Of a stretch of 64,000 nucleotides of DNA, positions 47,334 through 59,339 are shown in pieces. This DNA is from Amphirosellinia nigrospora. Lineage: Eukaryota > Ascomycota > Sordariomycetes > Xylariales > Xylariaceae. Numbering within the stretch: position 1 is the first letter of the stretch; each line of letters begins with the position of its first letter. The stretch covers positions 9,558,193 to 9,622,192 of the forward strand of contig SCHM01000001.1 of the NCBI GenBank assembly GCA_004123355.1. The letters run 5' to 3'. The translations under genes and the position numbers were made by a program. The notes beneath the pieces were generated by a model. It was not told where the DNA came from, searched no databases, and saw only the letters and a program-made list of their open reading frames with translations.

Positions 47334-50300
47334 TCATCGCCATGTCAACCCATTTTTATCCTTCTTCGGAATACCTCCCATCGCCGCACTACCAATAGTA
47401 ATGCGTCGCGAGGCTGGTTGTGGCTTGTCGGTTGGTTCCTGAGGGCTTCCCAATCCGGATGGTCTCATGGCGCTTCCGAGGTTCATTCGCCTCGCCTGTC
47501 CGGGCGTGAACGAGGAGGTCTTCGACGATGGGTCGAGATCTAGCGGCGCGCAGCTGATGGGAGGGCTCCTACGTCGCTCGGCACTACCGCGTCGCAGCCT
47601 GGAGATGCCGTTCGTGCTCGAAGATAGCGAAGGCCCGATGCTGGGCCGATGGCCGCCGAATGAACCGATAGAGGACACGCGCCTCACATTAGGGTTCATT
47701 GGCCGATGGATGCGAGCGATGAAATACGCCTCGGTTTTTTGTTGGCGTGTATCGCGGAACGCAGCTTCGAGCTGTCTATAAGGGACGAACCTTCCGAATC
47801 AGAGGAAGGAGGGTGGTTTTCGTCTCCCGATGAAGGGGATGGCGCAGGCAAAGAAGAAGGGAATGAAGGAGGGCTGGCTCGAGGGCTGAGGGACATATAC
47901 CGCCGGCCTGGGATGCTGCTGTTAGCAGCACGTGATGGGTCCAGGTTGCGTAGCGGGCTTGCGCGGTCGTCAGCATTCGACGAAGAGGCAAGGTTGACCG
48001 ACACAGTAGGCGCCACTGGAGAGCCGCCGCTCTGTGATGGTTTAGATTTCGACAAGAATCCGGCCTGGAACCTGCTAGGCTTTCGAAACAGGCAGGCTTG
48101 TCACCTCAGGCACCGGTAATGATGGACTAGACACTTCGATGGAGCTGCTTTCTTTTACCGGAGAAAGACCTTCCGCGATTCTGGCAGGGGCTTTTCAGGC
48201 GAAGCGCGTTCCGGCGTAAACACGAGTTTCTTGGGTGTCTTCTCGAAGTCGGCTAGAGTACCAGACTCGCCATCGTCATCCCGCCATCGCACCGAACGTT
48301 TCGAAGGGGATCGCTTTTTAGCTGGAGAGAAGGCAATTGCTTTGCGCGGATTGACCGCCTTACGGCGCCGAGGCGAGCCCTTCATGGGCGAAAGGAAAAC
48401 TTGCATTGGTTCAGATGACGCCAAAGCAGCCAAGGCAGGATTAGGAATCGGCTTGACCATATCCTTAGGTAGGGCTGATGTCCTCCTCCGCTTGGGAGTT
48501 CCGCGCTTTGTAGGGGGGAATGCCTCTGTTGCTATCTTTGCACCGTCGGCTTGACGACTTGAGATGCGGCGGAGAAACCAGTCTCTAACAAGCGGTTGAT
48601 AATATCTTTGGCGTGTGCGACTGCTTCCTCTTCACTCATCTGAATAGTTTGGAGAGTGATGTAAGTATCTCGAATTGAGCAGTTAGCAGACTTGTATGCT
48701 GGCTGCATCGCCCACCTTATCTGCTCTAACACTCTCGATAGGTTCACGGGCGAAGTTGGACTTGAGGAGTTTGGCTTCCATGGTCAAACTGGCGATCTCG
48801 CCGGCGTCAGCGAGTCCATCTCCGGTAGGAAGCTGACTAATACTGTGTTGGAGAGCACCGTCAATAGCGCGCTCCATTTTGTATTGTTAGTTTCTGGTGA
48901 AGGTGGTGTCTACTATTCTCCAATTCGATAAGGATGCCGTGGGCCGTCTTGCGCATTGCCGACAGGGTGCAGGCATTTTTCCTCGTCTTCGTGATTATCG
49001 CAAACGGTGTCAAATGCGGCGATCCACGAGGAGAGCAAGCCAATGCGTCGCTCAACACCTCGTAGCTTCTTCATGTGAGCAACCCTGTCTTGGCGCTCGT
49101 TTGATGAGTTCTCGTAGGCGGCACGAATCCTCTGGACGCCTTCTCGCACCGAAGCTTCCTTCTTCTCTATTTGTTTTTGGAATTTGGCGAAGAATGTTCG
49201 TTCTGCATTCTTCTGCTGGGTTGAGTTCGTTGATAAGTGTCATTTGCTCGTCGATCTTGACTAGGAAATCCTTCACATGACGGTTCACGTTAAACACGTT
49301 TCTCGTCACCTTAGTCTGAATGTTCTTGGCTCGGTTTGCGTATCGAAGGGTGTTCTGAGTTTCGTCGAAGTGGACGCTCGACGGACTGACACATACAATC
49401 ATGACGGTCTTGCAGTTGCCACAAGGGAGAATTTTAGTAGTCGAGTGAGCTTGCTGTTTCGGTATGGTACGTGGGATTTCTTTCGGGGGTCGCAGAGTGC
49501 ATTGATGCAACCGCCTAACGCCAACAAGGACTTATTGATATTCGCACCTTCAATAAGACGTTCTCCTCGGTTTTTCGTCGCGCTCGCCCTTTCGCTGCCG
49601 GCAAGATCGATAATGCTTAATGTGGCCATAGTGTGCGGTTCGTTGACGGCGGCGTTTCTGTCTTTCATAGCAATATTGATTTGGAGTACTGCGTGTGACC
49701 GTGATGATGTCGCGTTCGCGTCGGTCGGCGATACCGTGCGGTTTTCGTTACCCAAGACAATCATGTCCATGACGTCCTGAACATTTTTGGGATGGTGGCT
49801 GCTCAGGCCCTGCACGGTGACAGCCTGGTTCGAGTCCTCCCGTAGCATCAGGCTTGCTTGCTTCCACCAGGGAGGAGTAGGTCGCGGATCGTCTCGTTGT
49901 AGATCTCCAGATACGAAAGTGATACTTCGGTGTGTTTCTCGTCACTGATGTCGTTTATCCTCTCGAAAAGCTCCTGCATCGTTAGGAATATGATGCCGGG
50001 CATCTGTGTTGTGCCTGTGATGGTGTGTGTTTTGCCGCATCTGTTGCGCCGTATGCGAAAACTGTGGCATTGTAGCCGTCTAGGACACTATCCAACAACC
50101 CCTTGGTCGTGGCCTCGTACACTTCTGTTTGTGTTGTGTTTTCGTCGAATACGCGGTCGAACCCAAATGTTTGATCTTTGACCTTCTTACCGTTGGGTAC
50201 GACAGATCTCGAGAACTTATGGATGGGGTTGTCTTCGGGCGGATCGAATACTCTGTTGTCTAAGGTGTCAGATACTGCATAAATTTATCGCATTGGGAAG

Positions 50301-50626
50301 AGGTATACGCACAGGCACTTGTCGTCGATAACTCTGATGACGGGTCGAATTCCGCTCTGCTTCAGTTTCGGTGCTGGGGCACCAGCCAGTGAGCCGTCGC
50401 CCAGGAATACTGTTCCATCGTTGTGTCTCTGTCTGTGTCTACATGTAAGCTTCCGTCGGGGTCTGTGGTGTGTTGTCGGGGCTGAGACCTACAGTTGGGC
50501 GGCTTCTCTGATCGTGAATGGTCGCACTCGAACTGAACTGCGATTTAGCAAACATAAAAAATAGTGGCATATGAGCCTCCTACCTGCGACAGTAATGGAT
50601 GACGCTCCTGGATCTAAGGCAGTCAT
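47334..50626 (-). CDS. KIP3: Kinesin-8 (Kip3-type) motor protein
   Basis: A plus-end-directed kinesin that walks to and shortens microtubule ends, controlling spindle size and nuclear position. The start at 50626 ([14 protein letters not shown]) splices to [14 protein letters not shown], the first motor strand. Motor motifs in order: the P-loop region FAYGAT...[26 protein letters not shown], switch [15 protein letters not shown], switch [18 protein letters not shown] and [14 protein letters not shown]. The neck region [17 protein letters not shown] is characteristic of kinesin-8. A coiled coil and a Ser/Pro/Arg-rich basic tail ([26 protein letters not shown]) follow to the stop at 47334. Slips lie near 50040 (inside the P-loop), 49870, 49420, 49200, 48900-48500, 48080 and 47700. 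As the motor is otherwise complete, these look like sequencing indels. Confidence 0.9.
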
Positions 50627-51336
50627 GCTGTGTCTTGAATGGGTTGTATTGCGCGAGTTGATCTGTGACCTCCTTGGATGCGCTCAAGCTCACCTGAGGT
50701 AGGTTGAAGCGACATAAACAAGACAAACCGAAAAAAAAGCAAAAAAATACAATAAGTGATCTTTTATCTCTTGCAAACGATTGCAGACTTGCGATAACGT
50801 CGGATTCTGTAGATAGAGATGGCCGACAATTCAACACTTGTTGTTGTAGCAATGATGGGGAAGGATGACACAGTGGTGCACAAATATCGTCATTCAGGAG
50901 ATGGCATTATTAAACTGATGGGGCCCTTGGCGCAGGCGCTTGTTGATTGTTGGTTAAACACAAAAGCATCACCGTAGCAACGAGGAGCTGCATTAACCTC
51001 TCTAAATGGAAATTACAGGGTCCAAGTGGGGCCATTTAGCACCCTGTACAGTGACCCATGGTGTGCGCATGGGACTCCCCAGGCTTTTGACTCCACTGCC
51101 TACCCGTTCTGCGCCGTTTCAAGCTTTTCTTGGCCAATGGTTAGCAAACAACAATTCAAACAACAAGAATGCCGCAAAACAAGGTTTCCGGCAACAACAT
51201 GCATGCATGCACTGGCGGAGCCTGTTAGCACAGGTCCTCCATAGATCTATCCCCACATAAAAAGTCATTCTGTTGACATTAATGGAGACGCAGTGTATAA
51301 TAATAATATTATCTAATTTTCCCTATAACGCTTTAT
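50627..51336. other. Intergenic between kinesin promoter and GH115 end
   Basis: Upstream of the kinesin gene and downstream of the GH115 stop. It includes the kinesin promoter. No gene or repeat is seen. Confidence 0.4.
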
Positions 51337-54300
51337 TTACTCTGGCAAAGCTGGTCCGCTTATTGGCGCCGTACTCGTCTCTGCCAACAAGGAAGCTTTC
51401 AGTGGACCAAGGTAGCTGGCCGGACGCCGCCCAAGTCCATAACAATCTTTTGGACGATGACACTTGGCGCTAGCCCCCAGACGCGCAATGTATATGCGCC
51501 TTCTTTCGCCACGTCCCACCGCGTCGTCGTGTTGTGGCCCGGATCGAGCCCCCACACCGAGTCGGCGATGGATTTGGCCCAGCCTACAGGTAGGTCCGGT
51601 CCGATGCTGCCGGTACGAAGCGTATTACCTGCGGCTGTGCCTGTGCCCGCCTGCTGGGAATAGCGAGACGGCGAACTCTAGTGGCGTCTTATCTGAGAGG
51701 TAGTTTTGCGTGGGCGAGAGATAAAGTGTCACATTCACTTTAGACACATTAGTGAATAGGTATACGTCATACTCTAATGCAGGCGCTGTGGTAGGTGTCT
51801 GGGAGGCGTTGTTTGTGGCCATAGTGTGACTCCCCCTTGGTCCGTCCATAGTTTTCAAGGGTAAGGTATGTTATGTTTGAGACTGTCATGTTAGATGGAC
51901 TATGTATGCGTTGGTAGTTTGGAGCTTCGATAGCCACAGTCTTATCAGACTCCACATATCCCGAGGTGAAGCTCGAGGGTTTTCTCAGATTCACCGGCAC
52001 TTGGACGACGGGCGAGCTGAACCAGCTGGCGAAGCCTTCTTTCCCACATCCCGCCTTGAATTTGATGTTAGCCGTCGTAGTGTTGACAACTTGAGGCGCG
52101 GTGGACCAGTCAACTGACACTAGAACACGCGAGTCTGTTCCGTTACTTGGCCCAACTATTCCCTTGGTCTGCGACAGCTTCACCCATGGTAGGTCAACTG
52201 GGGCGGACCAGTCACAATCCATCGTGCCCGAGAGAAAACATCAAACCAACGCGTCGCTGGTCCATATGGGTCGAGGGGCGGAAGCACAAGAGTATTGCCT
52301 GAGTTTCCGTGATACTTGTCATCTCCAGGAATGCTGGCATTAAGTCCTTCAACAGCAATCCCGACATTACCTGCGATAGAGGATACGGCGCTCTGGACGT
52401 ACGACATCGCGGGCAAAACGTTGCGCATGGGCTGCTGCCAGTACCCGTCATATCCAAAATGTGTTTCTAGATCCCAGATCAGCTAAACGAACGAGCAGCA
52501 GTGCCTCCCACACTTACGATCAAGCATGCGTCTCCATTTCCCACCCAGGAGGTCATCCCATCTGGCCGTGAGTTCTCCGTCAGCCTGGAAACGGCCCAAC
52601 ACATCGGTGATCATGTCATTCGCCGAATTCCTGTGCTGGTTCGCATATATGCGTTTTCTCAGCACCGATGTGGACTTGATGCACAATTTGACCTCCCAGA
52701 ATCGGGTGCAATATCATTTCGAAGAACGCTGGTTGATAGGCCTCGTCGAGTTTATCATAAACATTTTGGGCATTGTCCACTAAAGCCTGCCATTGTTGGA
52801 GAATAGTATCGCCTTCGTTGTAATTCACAACTGAGTAGACGTAGGGCTCAATCAGCTCGAACTTTCTTCGTGCGCGTACATACCATACCGTGTCATGATG
52901 TCGGTGATTTTTGTTGCTGTTCCGGCCGAACTCACGAGTCGCCCAAGCAGTGGTCCAATTTCCAATCAACCTACTCCCCATTGCTTAGTGTCGTAGGCCA
53001 TGTCCAAGAAATGACTTATCGGAACCTCTAAGGCTTCAGGTCCCACATTGACAATCCAGATCCTGTCGGCTCCGTGAGCATAGGCCAGCTGCATTTGTTC
53101 GGCTGTCTTCTCTAGCTGATAGTATTGATCCATTGTAGTTCCTGGTGTCTCCGACGTAGTCAAAATGATAGTATACGCCAGCGCCGCCTGCTCGTGTCTT
53201 CTCATCATCGATGGGCACTCTCCGCACATTGCCCCAATTGTCATCAGCCCACAGCAGGGTGATATTTCGGGAATTGTAGCCCCTCTTGAATGTATGACAT
53301 CACCTCCTTGTACTATAATACTGGATGTTAGTTGTCGCTTTCGATTTCTCAACTATGATTGCGCCTACAATCACTCGAGGTGGATAAATTAGGAGGGAAG
53401 TAACTCACGAGACCCACATTTGGGGGACGTCAGTCGCCTTAAACTAGCACATCCTCAATGACACTCCTTTGGCTATGAACCACAGCCTCAAGTAAGCTGA
53501 CAATAGCCTCGACACCAAGCCTTCAATGGCCGTATCCCCACTACCTCTCATGCCCATTGTCCACAAGCTATTATTGCGTATGGCTTCGCTCGCTCCGCGC
53601 CGTAACGAAGTACTCGTCATCGTCTTATTATTTTGGTCATAGGCCAAGGCCGAGCCCTTTTTGTGTAAAATGTGCCGAACTCATTCTGCGCTCTCTCATC
53701 GGTTCCGTGTGCGAGCTACCCAGCACGATCTCCACGCATCCGCCAACGGCTGATTGCAGGGTCGTCCACTCTAGCATGGAGCCCCAGATGGCCGGCCAGA
53801 GGTAGTTCGCGCGCAGTCGAAGGAGAAGCTCGAAGACGTTCGAGTAGAAGTGGTGGTTGTACCCGACCCCGTACGGCGTGTCCTCATAATTCTGCTGAAC
53901 CCAGCCCGATAGCCCGGTTGTTCGTCGTTCAAGAAGATGCCGCGATACTTGACAGACGGGGGTCCTTGGACTTTCCCATCGGGTAAGATAAAGATTTCCT
54001 TGCTCTTCTTAATCGGGACGTCCGCCCACCGTACCAAGGGCTCACGCCAATCTGTTCGCTGATATCGTAGATGCCGAAAATGGCGCCGCGAGGGTCGCTG
54101 CCCGCTATGATGACAGCCCTGGGACAGTCGGGTATCGGGGTTTCGACGATTTGGGTTACGAATGACTCCCATTTGCCTCGATTTCAGCTACGTCCAACTT
54201 GCCAGCTTTAACTAAATCATCAATTATTTTGGACCGGCCAAGGGTTCCGGCGATGATTACTGTATTTGAGGCTGAGGGGTCAGAATACTCTGGTCCAGGG

Positions 54301-54754
54301 AAATACTGCGTGCCGTTGGTAGAGTACTGCCAGAGAGACGGATCAGTTATTATTCCAGTTGGCTGACGTAGTCGTGAGAACATGAACTTCTCCAGATCAG
54401 TTTCCAAGCTCGCAAACGACTGGCGCGAGAATTGTCGAGAGAGGACTATGACTTACATGCGTAAATTCGCGCTACAGGATGATACTCGTAAGTAGCCGGC
54501 TTTGCCCCGCCTCACCATTGCTCAGCGTGAAAATTAGTTCCCGTAACGCGACCGAAGTCTTTTGCCAGATCTCCCGCCGCCCGAATTACGCCCCAGTTGT
54601 CATCACTCGAAACGAGTATCTGAGGCTTCGATATTTTGCCGCCGCCGACTTGAAAAGCTCCCGGGGATTGCGTGAAGCTCACAAGGGGCTTCTGCCCGAG
54701 GGCTGCGACGAGTAACGCCCAAACGGCTATCACTAACCATAGGAGCGAATTCAT
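51337..54754 (-). CDS. GH115 alpha-glucuronidase
   Basis: A secreted enzyme of family GH115, which removes (4-O-methyl)-glucuronic acid side chains from glucuronoxylan, including internal positions. The start at 54754 opens a signal peptide (MNSLLWLVIAVWALLVAALG). Conserved blocks in order: SDDNWGVIRAAGDLAKDFGR, VIIAGSDPRGAIFGIYD, YWWADVPIKKS, PPSVKYRGIFLNDEQPG, NHHFYSNVFELLLRL, NYLWPAIWGSMLEW, LLWADDNWGNVRRVP, GGAGVYYHFDYVGDTRNY, QLAYAHGADRIWIVNVG and HFLDMAYDTKQWG. A C-terminal sheet domain with VDWSTAPQVVNTTTANI completes it. Introns are likely near 53325-53410 and 52480-52520. The stop at 51337 follows a slipped LGPPES-like end. At least eight frame slips are present across about 1000 codons. 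Together with GH79 it points to a plant-polymer-degrading lifestyle. Confidence 0.88.
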
Positions 54755-56004
54755 GGATAACGATTGCCTGAGAAATATGTAGGGGCGAGGTGTGCGAAGT
54801 TGGCTATTGCCTACGGTCACTCACCGAAGCCGGGGTCCTCGCCCCTTATATTGTACCACCAATTCGGGTACATGGCGATAAAGGAGCACATTGTGATCAA
54901 TTTGGCCGCTTAGGCAAGTGGCCAGACTGCGGATATTTTTTTGCCACGAGATGTATCTAGATATCTGAACCAACATTGCGCTCCGGTTGGCATTACAACG
55001 TTCTCCGCACTAGGACGAATGGCAGGCTTGGGAAGGTTGCGCTGAGCGGAGCCTGGATGCCGGGTAATAGGGGTAGCTTCCGCAGAGGTTGGGAAATACG
55101 ACGATAAACCCCCGCATACGTCAGGAAGGATGAGATGTTGCGGGGAGTGCCCTCGCGTGTTGGTGAGACGGCAGTCATCCCGTACAGCCGGGGTGGCTTA
55201 CCTATGTCTATGTTCAATACACCACCCGTCTTGGCTCACCCACTCAGATACAAAAAGCAATCAAGAAGGCCTCTGAGTTGGGTTTAGTCTCACAAGATGG
55301 AGCAAGTGGTACAGGTGAAGGTGCTATTATACCTTTGCATTTAGCCGAAAGCAACGGTGACTTCCGACTACGCTAGAAAGTTCCGAGAGTATCATATAGT
55401 GTTAGGTTCTCAGCTTTAGATGGCCCATCTCCAACTGTCCGGCGATGGTCCCATCCTTGTGCATTTAACTCCGATCATAAGCGCTTGCGTTACGGTGGTG
55501 TGAAAGCCCCGACGGCAATACATAACTGAATTCTAGTCCGCCATATAGGGATACGAATCTGGGTAGTTGGTTGGCTTATATAACTAAGTGCCTACTAATT
55601 GCTCCCGCTCTTGTCCCCATGGTCTCGGAGATTAGGTTGGCTACCTGTCGTTATTCTCCTTGGATCAGCAGTCTCAATCCAATCATCGTGAGTCCATGAT
55701 AAACCCGGGTCGTCGTAACCCTCATGTTTGGGATAACCATGGGCTGGCTAGGGGCTTTCGCCCGCCGGCCTTAAGATGACATAATGTCCTGGGCCTTCCG
55801 TATCAGTTCGCTGAGCTTGCTGTAGCGCCTAGTTAATGACGCCCTGTTGATCGACCATAATGTTCCATCTTAGCTGAGATGATCTGCCAATTCGCGATCT
55901 CGTGCTAAGGAATAGCTAAACAGAGTTAAACATAGAAGCCAATAGCAAGCAAAACATAAACATAAACGCGATACTATATTCTTCCATGATTCTAGCTGGG
56001 TATC
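54755..56004. other. Intergenic upstream of GH115
   Basis: Contains the GH115 promoter and the end of the Vps38-like transcript. No frame with recognisable features. TTGGTTGGCTTA-like short motifs occur but nothing decisive. Confidence 0.4.
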
Positions 56005-57827
56005 TCAAGCATGTGCGCCAACGTTCTCCCTCAGCCCCTTCGTCCGCAACGAGAGCTTGACAGCTCCCTCATCGAACGGCAGACGCACAGGCGATTGCTG
56101 TCGTTGTCTACCTGCATCACCAACACTGCTCTGTCGAGAATTATTTCCGCTGCCGGGGCCATTCTCCCGACCAAGGGCGCGATTCAGCGTCTCCCTCTGT
56201 TTCCCGCTCAATATCTCGCTATCCATACTGCCACGACGACTACCACCAGTGCTACTGGCGCCATCATCGGTGCTGGCGAGCGAACTACCCACACCAACTC
56301 TTCCTTTCATGCGCCCAGCCCATAACCCCGAATGCCACCACGTTTTCGTTCCGGTACCTCGTCGCTACCGGCGCTGCAGACGTACAGGAGATATTTCAAA
56401 TTCGGCAGCGTGTGCCGAATATCGACAATCTTAAGCCCAGCGGACACGCAGAGAGCCTCTATATCCTTGTTCAGCAAGAACCAGCCGTAGTCAAATCGAT
56501 ATTGGGCCGTAGCGCCACCCCGTAAAAATAATGGGAAGTCGCGCTGTGAATCAGGTAGCAGCGAGATGTTATCGCGGATACTGCTTCGCGAGCCAAAGGG
56601 CGTTATTGGGTATGAGAGTGGCACAGACAGATAAAATTGTAGAGTATAAGTCAGCTGCGCGACGTAGCCTAGGGCTGCGGCGAGTGATTCCTCAGTGGAC
56701 GATGACGAGGTTGGATCGTAATCGGAGTTTGGTAGCGACATGCCACAGATGCTAAAAGAAAGAGGCGCACCCGAAGGAGAAGGAGTAATGGGGAAGATGT
56801 GCGCGAGATCCTCACATATCCGGCGTCGTTGGCCATGAATGCTCTCGCGTGTAGTTGCGATCAAGGCCTGTGAGGCTGGCAATCTAGATTGCGCATGTTC
56901 AACGTGGTCTGCCGCTCTCGATTGTGCAGAACGTCCCTCTTTGATAGCATCACGTCGGGCTTGGATAGAAGTTTTTAGGTCATCTCGTCGTGTCTGAGCA
57001 GCACGAAGACTGCGCTTCTGGGTCGAGAGGTATTTGGAGACAAGACGAGCGGATTCCTGGGCTTGTGGGACTTTGTCATCGGGTGTGCGTTCAAGTAAAG
57101 AATTGATTTGGGCGGTGAGGGTTTCGCGAGTAGCTAGAGCATCCTGGATAGAGTTATTGAGATTGGCTAACTTCATAAGTACATTGTAGGAGCAGCTTGG
57201 GAGCGGCGAAGTCTGCTTTGGCTCGGGGCGTTTGCTGCCGAGGTCCAGCGAGTACATCCCATCTTCAAGGTGGAAGATGAGGCAATTGGGAGGGAAGTGT
57301 TGGTTGCGCAGGCTGCCCAGATAATGTAATGAGCGAAGGTCGATGTCTTGGGACAACAACAGACTCCACGAATCGCGTCGTTTGGCCCATAACCTTATCT
57401 TTATCCCTGACAGGCGCGTAACGGATGGGCCGGCGCTCGACAGGTCGAAGAATCGGAAGTCAAAATTCATAGATCGCTGGACGAGCTCGCTGATATAGAC
57501 AGGATCCGTCCCCTCTTCGCAATGTAGCGAGAAGAACACGTCGGCAGCCCTACTCTCGACCGTGTACTCCAGTTGTTTATGGCGCGTGACCGGGGTGGTG
57601 TTGGCGAGCGTGGTACTGCGCCTGCGGGCATTGGCACGCGGTCGCAGGCTCTCGGAGGAGCGGGCATGGTGAAGCTGGTTTTGGTGCTGGAGATGGGCGT
57701 CTTGTGGTCTGTTGGAAGGGAGATCGGCATCGAGGTCGTCGGAAGCGCGGCCCTGCGGTTTGGTGAAGCTTAGATTGCGTAGGTAGATTCCGTGAAGATG
57801 CCGCAAACGCCGATTTTGTGACAGCAT
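56005..57827 (-). CDS. VPS38: Vps38/UVRAG/Atg14-family protein
   Basis: A subunit-type protein of the class III phosphatidylinositol 3-kinase complex, matching the UVRAG/Atg14 family and most like Vps38, which directs the complex to endosomal sorting. The start at 57827 gives MLSQNRRLRHLHGIYLRNLS. An N-terminal C2-like region includes VFFSLHCEEGTDPVYISELV and IKIRLWAKRRDSWSLLLSQ. A long coiled coil of about 100 residues follows (ALATRETLTAQINSLLE through KTSIQARRDAIKEG). The C-terminal domain contains ALGYVAQLTYTLQFYLSVPL, a hallmark of the family, then PLSYPITPFGSRSSI and LLNKDIEALC. One frame slip near 56310 separates the last Ser-rich 100 residues. About 610 residues in all. Atg14 is the alternative, but this length and the C-terminal region favour Vps38. 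Confidence 0.82.
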
Positions 57828-58517
57828 CTTAATTGCCTAGTTTGGCGACTAGCTGTCGGTGCTGCTACTTGTGCTGCTGCTGCTCCGCAGACAGCGGGCA
57901 CGTGAATAATAAGATCATGGGTGATGCTGTTGCGCGACAGTTGCATACTAAATTTGTACTAACTGAGAACTGGTCAGCGATGACGATGGCCCCAGTCCGT
58001 CAGACCTGGATAGGCTAAGAGGTGCGTATCTCGGCAGATAGATATCGCATTATTGAGGACATGCCTCTAAAGGATATAGATGACATAGCGGTGATCGCCT
58101 CTCCTGCGGGCACCTGGTGCACGCAATGGGACCCTGTGAGTGCTACATAAGTAATAAATTGTCATTACACTATCATTGATCATGATCTACTAATTAGTGT
58201 AGAGCAGTAATGCATCGACGCGGCACATCGTCCGGTAAGATCAACCCAAAGCCTGCTTCTACAAGGCAAGCTACCACTTATCTGCACTCCTCGCATATGA
58301 GGCTTAATTTGCTACATACATGATCTCACGCCAAACAAATACCATATGTCCTTATGCTGACAGTTCTCTGAGCTTTCGTCGAGTCAAGTAAGAAGCAAGG
58401 TCAGAATTGCCTTTGGGCGGCCAGGTTTCAATGCTTCAGTGTAAAACCATGCTCTACGACACCTATTTATCGATTGCCGAAAGGCTTGCAGGTAGACAGA
58501 TGCCTTTCCGCTTTATT
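57828..58517. other. Intergenic
   Basis: Vps38-like promoter and the end of the unknown minus-strand gene. No RNA gene or repeat is seen. Confidence 0.4.
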
Positions 58518-59339
58518 TTAAAGGATATTGTGATCCATAGTCTCATTGGACACATTGCTGTTCTTGCTCCTCTTGCGGACACGCGCTGACTTCATCTTTC
58601 GTGGATTGCCTTCCTCCTTGATGCGTCTTCTTTGCTTGGCGCTACACGGAGACAAAATCTCAGTCAGCAATATTTTACGACGGACTCGTGAGCTTCTGCC
58701 TACATTCTGCGCAGATTCTTTCCTTGTTCTTCTTGCGTCACAGCCTGCCGCTCTGACGAGTCACTCGTGAGAATGAGGTTATCGAGCTCACGGGCAGGTA
58801 TCATGTTGGTATCTCCGCCCAGTGAACTAATAATCGACCATGAAGACGCTGAGGTTTGGAGTGCAACCCCACCGAGAAGTTTTGTTGGAGTATCCAGCGA
58901 ATCACTGAGCTCTTTGAGATGTGTCAAAGATCGATCGATCCCTATCTGACCCACTGCGAGCTGTTCGTGGGTTTCAGCATAGTAGCAGTATCTCTCAAGT
59001 GGTGTTAAACTCTGCCGTGAGTGATTCAAGTTCGTCAGGACCACAAGCTGGGATCCCTGAATTGAAGAGAGAGATGTCTTTTCACATTTCTTATGATTGG
59101 GCTCGGAAGCTGAGATGGGCTTTGGCATCGGTGTGGTGGAATAGCGCGCACATGGAATTGCTTCATGCAGAGTCCTCCTACTAATCAGCAACATATAGGG
59201 GAAAGGAGAAGGCGTCTCACAGCGTTTGCCAGTCGTCACTCAAGCTAACGGTTGACTCGCTTGGCGATGAATCCCTACGGAAAGCAGTCGACAATCCCTC
59301 CCCAATGCCTTTATAGTCAATGTCCCTAGACCCTTCCAT
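58518..59339 (-). CDS. Unknown protein with basic C-terminal tail
   Basis: I do not recognise the family. A three-exon reading is supported: exon 1 starts at 59339 (MEGSRDIDYKGIGEG) and ends in SESTVSLSDDWQTL. A 40- or 43-nt intron (ending at 59220 on the plus scale, GTGAGA donor) joins it to RRTLHEAIPCARYSTTPMPK. The middle exon has TPLERYCYYAETHEQLA and ALQTSASSWSIISSLGG. A second intron (58619-58678 approx., GTAGGC donor) leads to IAKQRRRIKEEGNPRKMK and a tail rich in Arg and Lys (SARVRKRSKNSN), ending at the stop 58518-58520. The basic tail suggests nucleolar or nucleic-acid-associated location. The open, phase-correct reading across two introns supports a real gene of about 240 residues. 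An earlier in-frame ATG at 59450 lies in pyrimidine-rich, promoter-like DNA. Confidence 0.55.

Noticed and set aside
55600-55900. Possible decayed transposase remnant
   Set aside because: Translations on both strands gave no transposase-like motif and no terminal repeats are visible.
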